NCBI RefSeq assembly: GCF_042650645.1
Contig: NZ_JBHSBI010000002.1
Location: 248,001-312,000, forward strand
Direction of reading: 5' to 3'
DNA length: 64,000 bases
DNA from: Nonomuraea purpurea
GTDB taxonomy: Bacteria > Actinomycetota > Actinomycetes > Streptosporangiales > Streptosporangiaceae
Positions 42,633 through 50,599 of the stretch are shown in pieces. The notes beneath the pieces are model-generated. The model ran no database searches. It was not told where the DNA came from and saw only the letters and a program-made list of their open reading frames with translations. Both the position numbers and the translations under genes were made by a program. Position 1 is the first letter of the stretch, and each line of letters begins with the position of its first letter.

Positions 42633-43416
42633 CTCAACCCACCCACGACTGTAACCGAAGAGGTGCCACATGGCTGACCGCGACGCCGTAACCGATACGG
42701 CTAGCCAAACCCCCAGCCGACAAGCCGCTCCAGTCCTTTCCAGGTCAAGGGCAAGTCGACAAACCCAGCCCCGCCTCGCGCAGGGGCAACACAACCCGCG
42801 CCATGCCGACATCCCGAGTCCAGCCCGGACATCACGGAGCCGCCCATGCCCACCCCGCCCGACAAGCCCCGCCGCAACTGACCGTCACGTGCCGATCCGA
42901 CAGCCCCACTCGTGTCCCTGCCTTGCCGCGCCATGCCGACATCTCACGCCTACTCGTGTCCCACCGCAGCCAGCCAACCCACTTCGACCAGCCTTGCCGC
43001 GGCAATCCGCCCGCTCGCCGCTCCGACCAGCCATGCCTTCCCGCGTCGACACCTACCAACCCCGGCCCAGCCGACACGCCTCTCCACACCCGGGCTATCC
43101 ACTGCTCTTCGACAATCCACCCCACCGCCATCCTCGCCTAGTCGACGAGCCGAGCCTTCCCACAACAACACGACTTGCCATCAGCGCGCCCGACCACACC
43201 ACGCCGACATGTCAACCCGAGTCGGCCCCTCCCGACTTGCCATGCCAGGTCTAGCCGAGCACGACAATCCGGGCCCGACCCGCTCCCGGCATCAGCGACA
43301 TGCCGAACCGCCGGCGTGCCACTGCCGCGCCTTGCCACCGCCGACTTGCCGGACCAGCCCCATGGCCATGCCTTCAGCTGACGCCTGAGCTGGAGCACTG
43401 ACGTGATCAACACAAG
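42633..43416. other. C-rich, G-poor region with repeated short motifs, no clear gene
   Basis: About 0.78 kb between two hairpins. The plus strand is strikingly rich in C and poor in G. All three plus frames stay open for long runs because the region has few stops, and give Pro/Arg/Ser/His-rich translations, so coding is doubtful. Short words recur: CGACTTGCC at 43171, 43233 and 43342 (inverse at 42750), the 18-base word CGCGCCATGCCGACATC near 42799 and 42927, CTCGTGTCC near 42909 and 42952. An ATG at 42670 with GAGG before it could start a peptide. Its role is unknown. Confidence 0.6.
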
Positions 43417-43446
43417 GGGCCGCCCGACCAAAAGGGTGGGCGGCCC
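43417..43446. terminator. Bidirectional hairpin
   Basis: A perfect 9-bp stem GGGCCGCCC/GGGCGGCCC (43417-43425, 43438-43446) with a 12-base loop. It separates the C-rich region from the 3' end of the minus-strand regulator gene. Confidence 0.7.
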
Positions 43447-43498
43447 TGCAACCACAGAGAGGGGAGGCATCGTGACCGAGGTCCCGGCAGACAGAAGG

Positions 43499-43729
43499 TC
43501 AGGAGTCGGAGGGCTCAGACGGGTTGCGCTTGCGCCGCCCGCGGGGCCGCGCCACGCCGGCCTCACGCACGATTTTCGCCACGTAGTCCACGGAGTACGT
43601 GAAGTTGATGGCCTGGGCGATCTCTGTCGCGGTCGCGTCGCTGGTCTCGGCTGCCTTGACGATCGCGTCGCGCAGCCGCTTTGGGGCCTCGTTGTAGGCG
43701 GTCGCGGCTTCTGCCAGTTCAGCGGTCAT
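43499..43729 (-). CDS. Small regulator with HTH-like core, minus strand
   Basis: A 76-residue protein, one of two early-region genes on the minus strand. ATATEIAQAINFTYSVDYVA resembles a helix-turn-helix (TEIAQAI then SVDYVAKIVREAG), followed by a basic RPRGRRKR tail. ATG at 43729 was preferred over a GTG at 43741 because GGAG is spaced correctly. It is divergent from the replication genes across two tandem operator-like repeats and probably represses them. Confidence 0.75.
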   Translation of the reverse strand: MTAELAEAATAYNEAPKRLRDAIVKAAETSDATATEIAQAINFTYSVDYVAKIVREAGVARPRGRRKRNPSEPSDS

Positions 43730-43771
43730 CTCGGACTCCACTCCTTCAGCGTCTCATGTGCGCGTTACCAC

Positions 43772-43849
43772 AACCTGATGATAAAACACGCAGCTTTTGC
43801 GTGTCCTCGTAACCTGATCGAATAACACGTACTGAGTGCGTATTATGGA
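43772..43849. promoter_or_regulatory. Two 39-bp tandem operator-like repeats
   Basis: Two adjacent copies start with AACCTGAT (43772 and 43811), continue to an ACACG half-site and end with TGCGT. In the first copy the halves form a clean inverted repeat, ACACGCA-GCTTT-TGCGTGT (43786-43804). They fill the AT-rich gap between the small minus-strand regulator and the replication genes, exactly where a repressor should bind. Confidence 0.6.
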
Positions 43850-43949
43850 ATCGAACGCCTGAGTGACCAGGGGGACTGAAGTGGACCAACCCCGAAGACC
43901 GGCCCAGCTCCGGACCTGACCGAACTACTCACCAACTGGAGCAAGGCAC

Positions 43950-44582
43950 GTGGCACGTAAAGAAGCGCGTTTCCCCTCGTCCCTGTGGGATGACGTCAGC
44001 TTCAACGGGTTGGACAGGAGCACCCAATGGCTATTCCTGACGGTGTACAGCCAGCCCGAGCTTGACCCTGCTGGCGTCCTGCCGCTTCGGGTCAGGCGAT
44101 GGACGCACTACGCCGCTGACATGGACGAGAGCCGGACGCGCGCCGCTCTCGACGAGTTGCAGAAGGCGGGTTGGCTGGAGGTGGACGAGGAGACCGAAGA
44201 GGTCTACGTGCCGACCTTCTTTGAGTGGGAGCGCATCGGCGGCCAACCGCGAAGGGTTGTTGCCGCGCTCGACGCAATGGCCAACTGCTGCTCGGCGAGG
44301 TTGCGCGCCTTCGCGGCAGTGGATCTGACCGAACAGATTGAACGCCACGAACCTCCGGTGCCGCGTGGGGTTCGCGCCGCGATCCTTCTGCGCGACGGCA
44401 GTCGGTGCCGCGCATGTGGGTGGCGGCCAGGCGACCCGGTACCCCAGAAGAACGGTCGCGACCTTTATCGCGGCCTGGAGATCGACCACATCCACCCGAA
44501 GAGCATGGGCGGCACTGACGACCCGGACAACTTGCAGGTCCTGTGCACAACGTGCAACACCAGCAAGGGAGCGTCCGTCTGA
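43950..44582 (+). CDS. N-terminal helix-turn-helix-like plus HNH protein
   Basis: A 210-residue protein. The N-terminal 110 residues resemble phage replication-initiator heads (LWDDVSFNGLDRSTQWLFL...TRAALDELQKAGWLEVDEE, a winged helix). The C-terminal HNH domain has Cys153/Cys156, the EIDHIHPKSMGG motif with Asp179-His180, Asn194 and Cys199/Cys202. It may nick DNA for replication or recombination. GTG start after a leader shared with the 37528 gene. It overlaps the initiator start by one base. Confidence 0.8.
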   Translation: MARKEARFPSSLWDDVSFNGLDRSTQWLFLTVYSQPELDPAGVLPLRVRRWTHYAADMDESRTRAALDELQKAGWLEVDEETEEVYVPTFFEWERIGGQPRRVVAALDAMANCCSARLRAFAAVDLTEQIERHEPPVPRGVRAAILLRDGSRCRACGWRPGDPVPQKNGRDLYRGLEIDHIHPKSMGGTDDPDNLQVLCTTCNTSKGASV

Positions 44583-45637
44583 TGGGCTGGGGTCGCATGG
44601 ATGACGCCTTCGACGATCACGAGAAGGTGCTGGCGCTCCTCGACCTCGACGAGGGAATCGCGGCCATCGGGCTGTGGACGCTGTGTTTTACGTGGGCGCA
44701 CCGCAACACGCGGAAGAAGGGCAAGACGCCCGGCCTGCTGCCGAGCACGCTCCCGCGCCGGTTCGTGGGAGCCCGCGGCAAGGACTTGGCCAGGCTGCTC
44801 GTGGACGCCGGCATGTGGGATGTCGTGAGCGACGGCTGGATGATCCACGACTTCGTTGACTACCTCCCGGACAAAGAAGTGAGCGCGGCGAGGTCGGAGG
44901 CGGGGAAGAAGGGGGCCGCCGCACGCTGGGGAAACAAGAAGAGCGATAGCAATTTGCCATCCGGTGATGGCAAACCGAATGGCAAAGCAGATGGCCGCGA
45001 CATGGCAGCCCCCGTTTCTGGCGAGTCAGACGATGCCGTTACGCCTGTTGAGGACCCCGTCAACTCACCCGATGGCAACCAGCCATCACGCGATAGCAAT
45101 TTGCCATCCGGTAGCCATCCGGGCGATGGCAAAGCTGTAGCAAGCGATGGCTCGCGCGCGGGCGCGCGCTGGGAACGGGTTGATGTAGGTACTACGGAGC
45201 TCTTTCCCATACCCAGTCCCAGGCCTGCTCAGCCTTCGGCTGCCGAGCCTGCGGCCCGGCCGGAGCGCGACCCGCTCGACGTCATCGCCGGTCTGACCCT
45301 GACGCAGCGCTCGAAGCGGATCACCGACGCCTACGCCGAAGCTGAGCCGATGTGCAAGTGGCCCGCGATCAACGGGATCGTGCTGAAGGCGCTGAAGGCC
45401 GAGAAGTACGCCGACTCCGAGGTTCGTGACGCTCTTCTGCGGCTGGCGAAAGAGGGCCGCTCCGTCTCGGTGGAAACGCTGCGAGTCGAGCTCCAAGGCC
45501 AGCCACCCCGCAACCGGGACGCACCTACGGGTGGATCCCGTAACGCCCAAATTCTCAGCGCTGCCATGGAGCGGGCCGTCAGGGCCGAGCAGCAGCGCGT
45601 GAACGCGACCATCCCGAAAGGAGAGATCCCGGCATGA
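44582..45637 (+). CDS. Phage replication initiator
   Basis: A 351-residue protein. The N-terminal domain (GWGRMDDAFDDHEKVLALLD, winged-helix) is the pattern of actinophage replisome organisers. Residues about 121-200 form a low-complexity linker made from repeated DNA, and the C-terminal domain (RSKRITDAYAEAEPMCKWPA onward) is helical and likely contacts the helicase. As in phage lambda O, the repeats inside the gene probably are the origin it binds. Start overlaps the previous stop (TGATG). Confidence 0.75.
   Translation: MGWGRMDDAFDDHEKVLALLDLDEGIAAIGLWTLCFTWAHRNTRKKGKTPGLLPSTLPRRFVGARGKDLARLLVDAGMWDVVSDGWMIHDFVDYLPDKEVSAARSEAGKKGAAARWGNKKSDSNLPSGDGKPNGKADGRDMAAPVSGESDDAVTPVEDPVNSPDGNQPSRDSNLPSGSHPGDGKAVASDGSRAGARWERVDVGTTELFPIPSPRPAQPSAAEPAARPERDPLDVIAGLTLTQRSKRITDAYAEAEPMCKWPAINGIVLKALKAEKYADSEVRDALLRLAKEGRSVSVETLRVELQGQPPRNRDAPTGGSRNAQILSAAMERAVRAEQQRVNATIPKGEIPA
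44943..45152. repeat. Iteron-like repeat array inside the initiator gene, candidate replication origin
   Basis: A 23-base word beginning GCGATAGCAATTTGCCATCC is repeated exactly at 44943-44965 and 45090-45112. The core GATGGCAA/TTGCCATC occurs about ten times in both orientations, including a perfect TTTGCCATC-CGGT-GATGGCAAA hairpin at 44953-44974 and GCCATC-CGGGC-GATGGC near 45115-45131. The stretch is lower in GC than its surroundings. Together these suggest binding sites for the initiator. Confidence 0.65.
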
Positions 45638-46194
45638 CCCCAGTCGAAGCTGTGAAGTTCGTGCAGTTCGTCAGCGCTTTATGGCCGCAACAGCGCCTGG
45701 AGGACGAAACCCCCGACGCCTGGTACGCCGCCGGGCTCAAAGACGTTGAAGCCCGCGACGCGGCCGAGGCGGCGACCCGTCTCGCCAATCACAAGGTCTT
45801 CATCAGCCTTGCCGAGCTCCTCAGCGAGGTGAAGGCGCTGCGAACCGAGCGGATCAGCCGCTCTGCGCTCCCCGCGCCAGCTCCGGAGCTGGCTGATCGG
45901 CCCGTCGACTACCAGGCAGCGTTGAAGGACGCGCTGGCGGAGATGGCCCAGGGGTTCGCGCTTCCGAAGCAGATCATGGCCAAGGTCGAGCCGTCCACGG
46001 AGTACACCGAGATCCGCGGCGCCGACCACGACCCGGCCAGAATCGCCGCTATCCGTGTCCCGTGCCCATGGCCGCCCTGCAAGGCGCTGCCCGGCGCGGT
46101 GTGCGTGAACGCGGACGGGCGCCGACTTTCGGCGCCCGCGCATGAGGCGCGCCTGAAGGCTGCGGGGCTGGCTGAGATCGAAGGCTCGCCATGA
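45634..46194 (+). CDS. Replication-associated protein with C-terminal zinc finger
   Basis: A 186-residue protein. The N-terminal half is helical, with an organiser/loader-like layout. The C-terminus has CPWPPCKALPGAVC followed by a Gly and HEARLKAAG, a zinc-binding pattern common in actinophage proteins of replication regions. ATGA overlap with the initiator suggests it is the helicase loader or a partner. Confidence 0.7.
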   Translation: MTPVEAVKFVQFVSALWPQQRLEDETPDAWYAAGLKDVEARDAAEAATRLANHKVFISLAELLSEVKALRTERISRSALPAPAPELADRPVDYQAALKDALAEMAQGFALPKQIMAKVEPSTEYTEIRGADHDPARIAAIRVPCPWPPCKALPGAVCVNADGRRLSAPAHEARLKAAGLAEIEGSP

Positions 46195-46505
46195 CCAAGA
46201 CCGACGAGGTGCCCGAGATCCGCCGGGCGGTGCCCGCGCTGGTCGCCTTGTCGCTCGCTGTCCGGCCCGACTGGCAGGAGACCGACCTGCGGAGCGCGAT
46301 CGTTGCTGCGGCTACCGCGGGCTGGGAATGGCCGCGCGTCCTGGTTGAGGTGGTCCGCCTGCTGGTGGACCCGGACGGCTCGCCGAGGGACCTGCGTGAG
46401 GCGTCTCGGGACCCGCTCAAGCCGTCCCGGCCGCCGACGCCGGGGACCGAGGTTCGCGGCGCCGAGCTCGTCCGGCGGGCGATGGCCGGCGAGGACGCGC
46501 CATGA
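46191..46505 (+). CDS. Phage protein in the replication block
   Basis: A 104-residue protein with a helical centre (AIVAAATAGWEWPRVLVEVV). Unknown function. Coupled by ATGA to both neighbours. Confidence 0.68.
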   Translation: MTKTDEVPEIRRAVPALVALSLAVRPDWQETDLRSAIVAAATAGWEWPRVLVEVVRLLVDPDGSPRDLREASRDPLKPSRPPTPGTEVRGAELVRRAMAGEDAP

Positions 46506-46675
46506 GTCGCCGGCCGGTCGACGAGCTGTGGGATCGGCAGCGTCGTCTCGACGCGGAACGGCTGCGGCCGGAGCGGCCACTGCCGCCAGCTCGTGGCCCG
46601 ATGTGGGAGCTGATCGAGCTTCTGGACCGGCTGCTCTCCGACCCTGGACCCCCTGACCCGAAGGAGGAGACGTGA
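46502..46675 (+). CDS. 57-residue phage protein
   Basis: A short gene starting ATGA on the previous stop and ending in a GTGA overlap with the next. It contains two amphipathic segments (VDELWDRQRRLDAERL and MWELIELLDRLLS). Unknown function. Confidence 0.62.
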   Translation: MSRRPVDELWDRQRRLDAERLRPERPLPPARGPMWELIELLDRLLSDPGPPDPKEET

Positions 46676-47427
46676 ACGGCGAAGATCTCCGCTACCTGCT
46701 GAAGGTCCGCGAGGACGTCTCGCGGGCGATGAAGGACGTCCGGTTCCCCCGCCCGAACCGGTGGGGCGGCGACTTGCGCATGTTCGTCGTCACGTCCATC
46801 TGGGTTCTCGGTGTGGAGCGCGCCCCCCGCGGTCAACGCATCAGGCGGGCGTGTGAGGTGATGGGGCTGGACAACTTCCGCTTCTGGGAGTTGATCCGCT
46901 CCGACCTGCCCCGCTACGAACCGCACGCGGAGCCGTACGACGCTGGGTGCGTGGTCGAGCTGCCGAGGGCGAAGCGCCCGTGCGGGCGCAGCGGCCAGGT
47001 CGGCTTCCAGGTGACGAACCCGGTGGACGGCACATGGCAGATGGCCCGCTTCTGCTCCCGCCACCGGGAGGAGGCCGACGCGGCGAACATGGCGGAGAAC
47101 CGCCGCCGCGACGCTGGCCTCCCGACGCCCCTGCCGAACCGGGGCGGGCTGCTGCCCTGCTACCTGCCGTGGGACTGGGAGAAGAACTACCGCAAGGCGG
47201 ACGGTTCGTGGACGCCGCCTGCGGTGGGGATACGCGCCGACGACTGGCCCGTCCTGGCCCGTGTCGAGATGGCGAACCCGACACCGCCCCGCTTCAAGGT
47301 CGTGCTCGGTGGTGTCGAGCACGACCCGCCCGGCCTGGAGGAGGCGGACGACTCCATACCGCCATCACTCCAACTGGTCACTCCTGACCCCCTGAACACG
47401 AGAGAGGAGAACGACACCCATGGCTGA
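46672..47427 (+). CDS. Phage protein of unknown function
   Basis: A 251-residue protein. Positions of CVVELPRAKRPC and CSRH suggest a metal site in the middle, and there are several Trp. No domain recognised. GTG start with GGAGGAG just before. It overlaps the DUF5131 gene by eight bases. Confidence 0.7.
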   Translation: MNGEDLRYLLKVREDVSRAMKDVRFPRPNRWGGDLRMFVVTSIWVLGVERAPRGQRIRRACEVMGLDNFRFWELIRSDLPRYEPHAEPYDAGCVVELPRAKRPCGRSGQVGFQVTNPVDGTWQMARFCSRHREEADAANMAENRRRDAGLPTPLPNRGGLLPCYLPWDWEKNYRKADGSWTPPAVGIRADDWPVLARVEMANPTPPRFKVVLGGVEHDPPGLEEADDSIPPSLQLVTPDPLNTREENDTHG

Positions 47428-48340
47428 GACCACGAAAATTCAGTGGACGGATCACACGTTCAACCCCTGGTGGGGATGCTCCCGCGTGTCCCCAGCGTGC
47501 CGGTTCTGCTACGCCGACCGGGACGCCCAGCGGTACGGCCACCAGCTCTGGCGGCGGCACGGTGAGCGTCGGATGCTGTCGGACAACAACTGGCGCCAGC
47601 CGGTGCGCTGGAACCGTCAGGCCGAACGCGACGGCAAGCCCGCGAAGGTGTTCTGCGCGTCGATGGCGGACGTGTTCGAGGACCACCCGCAGCTCGACGA
47701 GCCCCGCAAGCGGCTGTGGGATCTGATCGAGGCGACGCCGTGGCTGCGCTGGCAGCTCCTGACCAAGCGGCCGGAGAACGTGGCGGGCATGGCGCCGTGG
47801 GGCGACTCGTGGCCGGACCACGTGTGGTTGGGCGCGAGTGTGGAGACGCAGCGGTTCGCCGAGCAGCGCATCCCAGAGCTGCTCAAAAGCCGCGCCAAGA
47901 CCCTGTTCCTGTCCTGTGAGCCGCTGCTCGAAGAACTGGACCTGTCACGCTGGCTGCTGCCATGGAACCGGGCAGTCCTTCACTCCAACGCCTTCCCGGA
48001 CCACATCCTCGGCCCGTACGGAGATGACCTCACTCAGATCGACTGCGACTCGTGCGACTTCGACTCTGCGGACGGGATCGCCTGGATCATCTCCGGTGGA
48101 GAGTCAGGGCCGAAGTCCCGCGTCACAGAGGTGGCCTGGGTTCGCTCACTCGTTGAGCAGTGCCGGTCCGCCCGTGTCGCGCCGTTCGTCAAGCAGCTCG
48201 GCGCCGCGTGGGCGAAGGACCAGTTCGTCGGCGGCAAGAGCATCTTCGGCCACGGCGACCGCAAGGGCGGCGACTGGGAGCACTGGCCGGCGGATCTCCG
48301 GGTCCGCGAGTTCCCGCAGGAGGTGGCTCTCCATGGCTGA
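47420..48340 (+). CDS. DUF5131 (phage Gp37/Gp68) protein
   Basis: A 306-residue protein matching the phage Gp37/Gp68 family. It opens with KIQWTDHTFNPWWGCSRVSP, then ACRFCYA; Cys20, Cys27 and Cys30 look like an iron-sulphur, radical-SAM-like centre. Later motifs LLTKRPEN, WLGASVETQ, FLSCEPLLE and ISGGESGP agree with the family. The reaction is not known; the family is found in phages and plasmids and may modify DNA, RNA or a small molecule. Confidence 0.88.
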   Translation: MAETTKIQWTDHTFNPWWGCSRVSPACRFCYADRDAQRYGHQLWRRHGERRMLSDNNWRQPVRWNRQAERDGKPAKVFCASMADVFEDHPQLDEPRKRLWDLIEATPWLRWQLLTKRPENVAGMAPWGDSWPDHVWLGASVETQRFAEQRIPELLKSRAKTLFLSCEPLLEELDLSRWLLPWNRAVLHSNAFPDHILGPYGDDLTQIDCDSCDFDSADGIAWIISGGESGPKSRVTEVAWVRSLVEQCRSARVAPFVKQLGAAWAKDQFVGGKSIFGHGDRKGGDWEHWPADLRVREFPQEVALHG

Positions 48341-48572
48341 CACCAAGACCGAGGCGACGATCAGCGAGGCGGCCATCCGCGCTGACGAGCGCGCCCGCTG
48401 CGTCGCCGAGTTGCGCGCCTACGCCAGTCCACGACTGAGTGACGCCGTCGCTGATGTCGCGGCAGGCAAGAGCGGCGGCATCGCTGCGGTCATTCAGGCT
48501 GCGGCGATGGGCCTGGCAGCGAGTCTGCTGGAGTCCGGCGGAGCGACCACGGGGGAGGCCAACCATGGCTGA
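48333..48572 (+). CDS. Phage protein with MADTKTE start
   Basis: A 79-residue Ala-rich helical protein. Its first residues (MADTKTEAT) and their DNA resemble those of the next product (MADTTEKTV). GGAGG lies before the start. Unknown function. Confidence 0.65.
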   Translation: MADTKTEATISEAAIRADERARCVAELRAYASPRLSDAVADVAAGKSGGIAAVIQAAAMGLAASLLESGGATTGEANHG

Positions 48573-48906
48573 CACCACCGAGAAAACCGTCGCCGGCGAA
48601 CTCCGAGAGGCGGCGCAAGAGCTCCGGGCGCTCGCTGCGGCGCAGTGGAGGACGGTGGTCAGTCCTGAACTGGCCGAGCCTCTCGCCTCCTGGCTGGAGC
48701 AGGTAGCCAACGAGGCGGAGCGTCACGGAGCGCAGGGCATGGGCAACTCCCAGGACGAGGTCATCTACGGCCCCTGCCTCGCTGTGGCTCGGGTCCTGAA
48801 CGGGACCAGCCCGCAGGAGCGGATGCCCGGTCCGGGTGGGGATGCCCTCGCGCGGACCTCTACGGCACCCCTGGCGGCTCGGGAGTCGTCTCAGGTCTCC
48901 CAGTAG
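48565..48906 (+). CDS. Phage protein with MADTTEK start
   Basis: A 113-residue protein with two helical segments (VAGELREAAQELRALAAAQW). The DNA around its start resembles that of the gene before it. Unknown function. A weak hairpin lies after the stop. Confidence 0.68.
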   Translation: MADTTEKTVAGELREAAQELRALAAAQWRTVVSPELAEPLASWLEQVANEAERHGAQGMGNSQDEVIYGPCLAVARVLNGTSPQERMPGPGGDALARTSTAPLAARESSQVSQ

Positions 48907-48915
48907 GGATCGGGC

Positions 48916-48947
48916 GCGCTGAGCGTCTCTCAAGGGGCTCTCAGCGC
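48916..48947 (+). terminator. Possible hairpin before the PP2C gene
   Basis: GCGCTGAG at 48916-48923 pairs with CTCAGCGC at 48940-48947 across a 16-base loop. No T run follows, so it may only attenuate. Confidence 0.4.
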
Positions 48948-49025
48948 TTCCGATCAGAACTCAAGATCGTATTTCAATGTGATCCAGCACCGACTCAAGC
49001 AAGATTCGAGAGAGGAATCGAACAG

Positions 49026-49760
49026 ATGACGATCGACCTACGCACCGCCACACGACGCGGAAGCCGCCTGTACAACGCTGACGGTGCCGCCATTCACCGC
49101 GTGCCCGACACGGACGTAGTCGCCGCTGCCATCGTGGACGGCATCGGCAACAACCCCGAGGTTGCGGCCTTCTCCGCCCTCGCGGCCGAGGTCGCCGCGC
49201 GCGTCGGCGCCCGCCGGACCGCCACCATCGGCATCCTGGCCGCCGCCGAGCTCGTCGCCGCGCCGGCTGCCACCGCAATCGAACCCGACGGGGTGGCCGT
49301 CGTTGCGGTTGCCGAGCCGGGCGAGGAAACCGCCATCGCGTGGACCGGGGACGCCCGCGCCTACGGCTGGGACGGTGAGACGCTGACACAGAGATCCACC
49401 GACCACACCGTGGGCCAGTACCTGCGCGTCAACGGCGTCCCGGTCGAGGTCGCCAAGGAGCACGACAACTGGGTCCGCACCTCTCTGGGGCGCTGCTCGA
49501 TAGCCACGGTGCACTCGTGCGAGATCGGCGACCCGCTGGTGCTGCTCACCTCCGATGGGGTGCATGACCAGGTGGAGCACGCCGAACTCGAAGCGCTTGT
49601 GCGCGCTCACCAGGACGTGCCGCAGGATCTCGCCGACGCGATCGTGGCCGCTGCCCGCGCGGACGACGACGGGTACCGAGACGACGCCACAGTCGTCGTG
49701 ATCAGCCGAGCTGGGAGCTTCTCGACCAGCGACGCCGACCAGGCGGGGGAGGCGTTCTGA
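49026..49760 (+). CDS. PP2C-like serine/threonine phosphatase
   Basis: A 244-residue protein with PP2C landmarks: the metal site VDGIGN (Asp38), TGDARAYGW (107-115), the motif LTSDGVHDQV (174-183, Asp177) and the final metal pair DDATVVVI (219-226). Manganese or magnesium-dependent removal of phosphate from Ser/Thr is the likely activity. It stands behind its own GAGAGAGG site with a 120-bp leader. A phosphatase in a phage early region could reverse host kinase signals or defence. Confidence 0.8.
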   Translation: MTIDLRTATRRGSRLYNADGAAIHRVPDTDVVAAAIVDGIGNNPEVAAFSALAAEVAARVGARRTATIGILAAAELVAAPAATAIEPDGVAVVAVAEPGEETAIAWTGDARAYGWDGETLTQRSTDHTVGQYLRVNGVPVEVAKEHDNWVRTSLGRCSIATVHSCEIGDPLVLLTSDGVHDQVEHAELEALVRAHQDVPQDLADAIVAAARADDDGYRDDATVVVISRAGSFSTSDADQAGEAF

Positions 49761-50041
49761 TGACGGACGAGCGCTACGTCGAGGGCGAGATCGCAGCCCG
49801 CCAGCACTGCCGGGACGTCGCGGACATCCTGGTCTCTCACCTGCGCGCGTCGGATCACCCTCAGGCCGAGACATGGGCCGAGGCTCTGAACTGGTTCCGC
49901 CAGAAGATCAAGGGCGGGCACCTGTCGATCTACGCCCAGCGGGAGTTCGACCAGCGATTCGGCGCCGTGGACTGGAGCGCGTTCCCCGCCGCAGGCGCAG
50001 CCGACGCCGAGCCCGTCGAGCAGGGCGAGGTGTCCCGGTGA
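49760..50041 (+). CDS. Phage protein of unknown function
   Basis: A 93-residue protein (EGEIAARQHCRDVADILVSH). Its start overlaps the phosphatase stop (TGATG). No family recognised. Confidence 0.66.
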   Translation: MTDERYVEGEIAARQHCRDVADILVSHLRASDHPQAETWAEALNWFRQKIKGGHLSIYAQREFDQRFGAVDWSAFPAAGAADAEPVEQGEVSR

Positions 50042-50202
50042 GCCACGCCGCGATCGAGAAAGCCATCCGCGAGTTCCCGTTCTGGGACTACGGCATGGAC
50101 AACGTGGACCCCGAGTCCGAGTACGCCGAGTGGGTGCCCGCTCTCGCGCTGGCGATCAGCGACGCTCTCGCCGCCGACCAGTCCGGGGAGGCATCCCGAT
50201 GA
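50038..50202 (+). CDS. 54-residue acidic phage protein
   Basis: GTG start in a GTGA overlap. An acidic peptide (EFPFWDYGMDNVDPESEYAE) with an amphipathic end; acidic DNA-mimic-like composition, but too short to assign. Confidence 0.6.
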   Translation: MSHAAIEKAIREFPFWDYGMDNVDPESEYAEWVPALALAISDALAADQSGEASR

Positions 50203-50567
50203 GCGAGAAGCGGATCGTCAACCTGACGCCGCACGTCGTGCGCGTCTACCACCCGGACACCCCAGACCGTATCGACGACCTGGAGCAGGGCTTGATGTGT
50301 CTGATCCCGCCGTCTGGCGCCGTCGCCAGGCTGGCCACGGTCGACCTGGGCACCTGGTGCTTCATCGACGGCATCCCGATCGAGGGTGTCGAGTACGGGC
50401 ACGCCCACGACCTGCCGCCCCAACGGGACGGCGTCCACTACGTGGTGTCACTCGCTCTGGCGCTCGGGCAGCAGGGCCGCGATGACCTGCTTGTCCCGTA
50501 CTCCGAGGTTCGCAACGGAGACGGGACCGTGGTCGGTTGCCGGGTGCTGGCGCAGGTGGCGGGCTGA
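50199..50567 (+). CDS. Conserved small phage protein (NLTPH motif)
   Basis: A 122-residue protein opening with KRIVNLTPHVVRVYHPD, a short beta-rich fold seen in several actinophage proteins and predicted regulators. Function unknown. The middle (AVARLATVDLGTWCFID) and C-terminus are also beta-rich. ATG start overlaps the previous stop. Confidence 0.7.
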   Translation: MSEKRIVNLTPHVVRVYHPDTPDRIDDLEQGLMCLIPPSGAVARLATVDLGTWCFIDGIPIEGVEYGHAHDLPPQRDGVHYVVSLALALGQQGRDDLLVPYSEVRNGDGTVVGCRVLAQVAG

Positions 50568-50599
50568 TGGCAGCCGAGCAGCCGGGGGAGATGCCGTGA
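50567..50599 (+). CDS. Possible 10-codon peptide
   Basis: ATG at 50567 overlaps the previous stop and the frame closes with a TGA that overlaps the next GTG start. It would encode MAAEQPGEMP. A coupling device rather than a functional peptide is likely. Confidence 0.3.
   Translation: MAAEQPGEMP

Noticed and set aside
42670..43254. A 194-codon open frame with an ATG and ribosome-like site in the C-rich region
   Set aside because: Third-position GC is low for this genome, all three frames are open, and the product is Pro/Arg/Ser/His-rich without a fold. Kept as a noncoding candidate, not called a gene.
42633..43416. CRISPR array in the repeat-containing C-rich region
   Set aside because: The repeated words are short, uneven in spacing and not identical units, and no cas gene is nearby.
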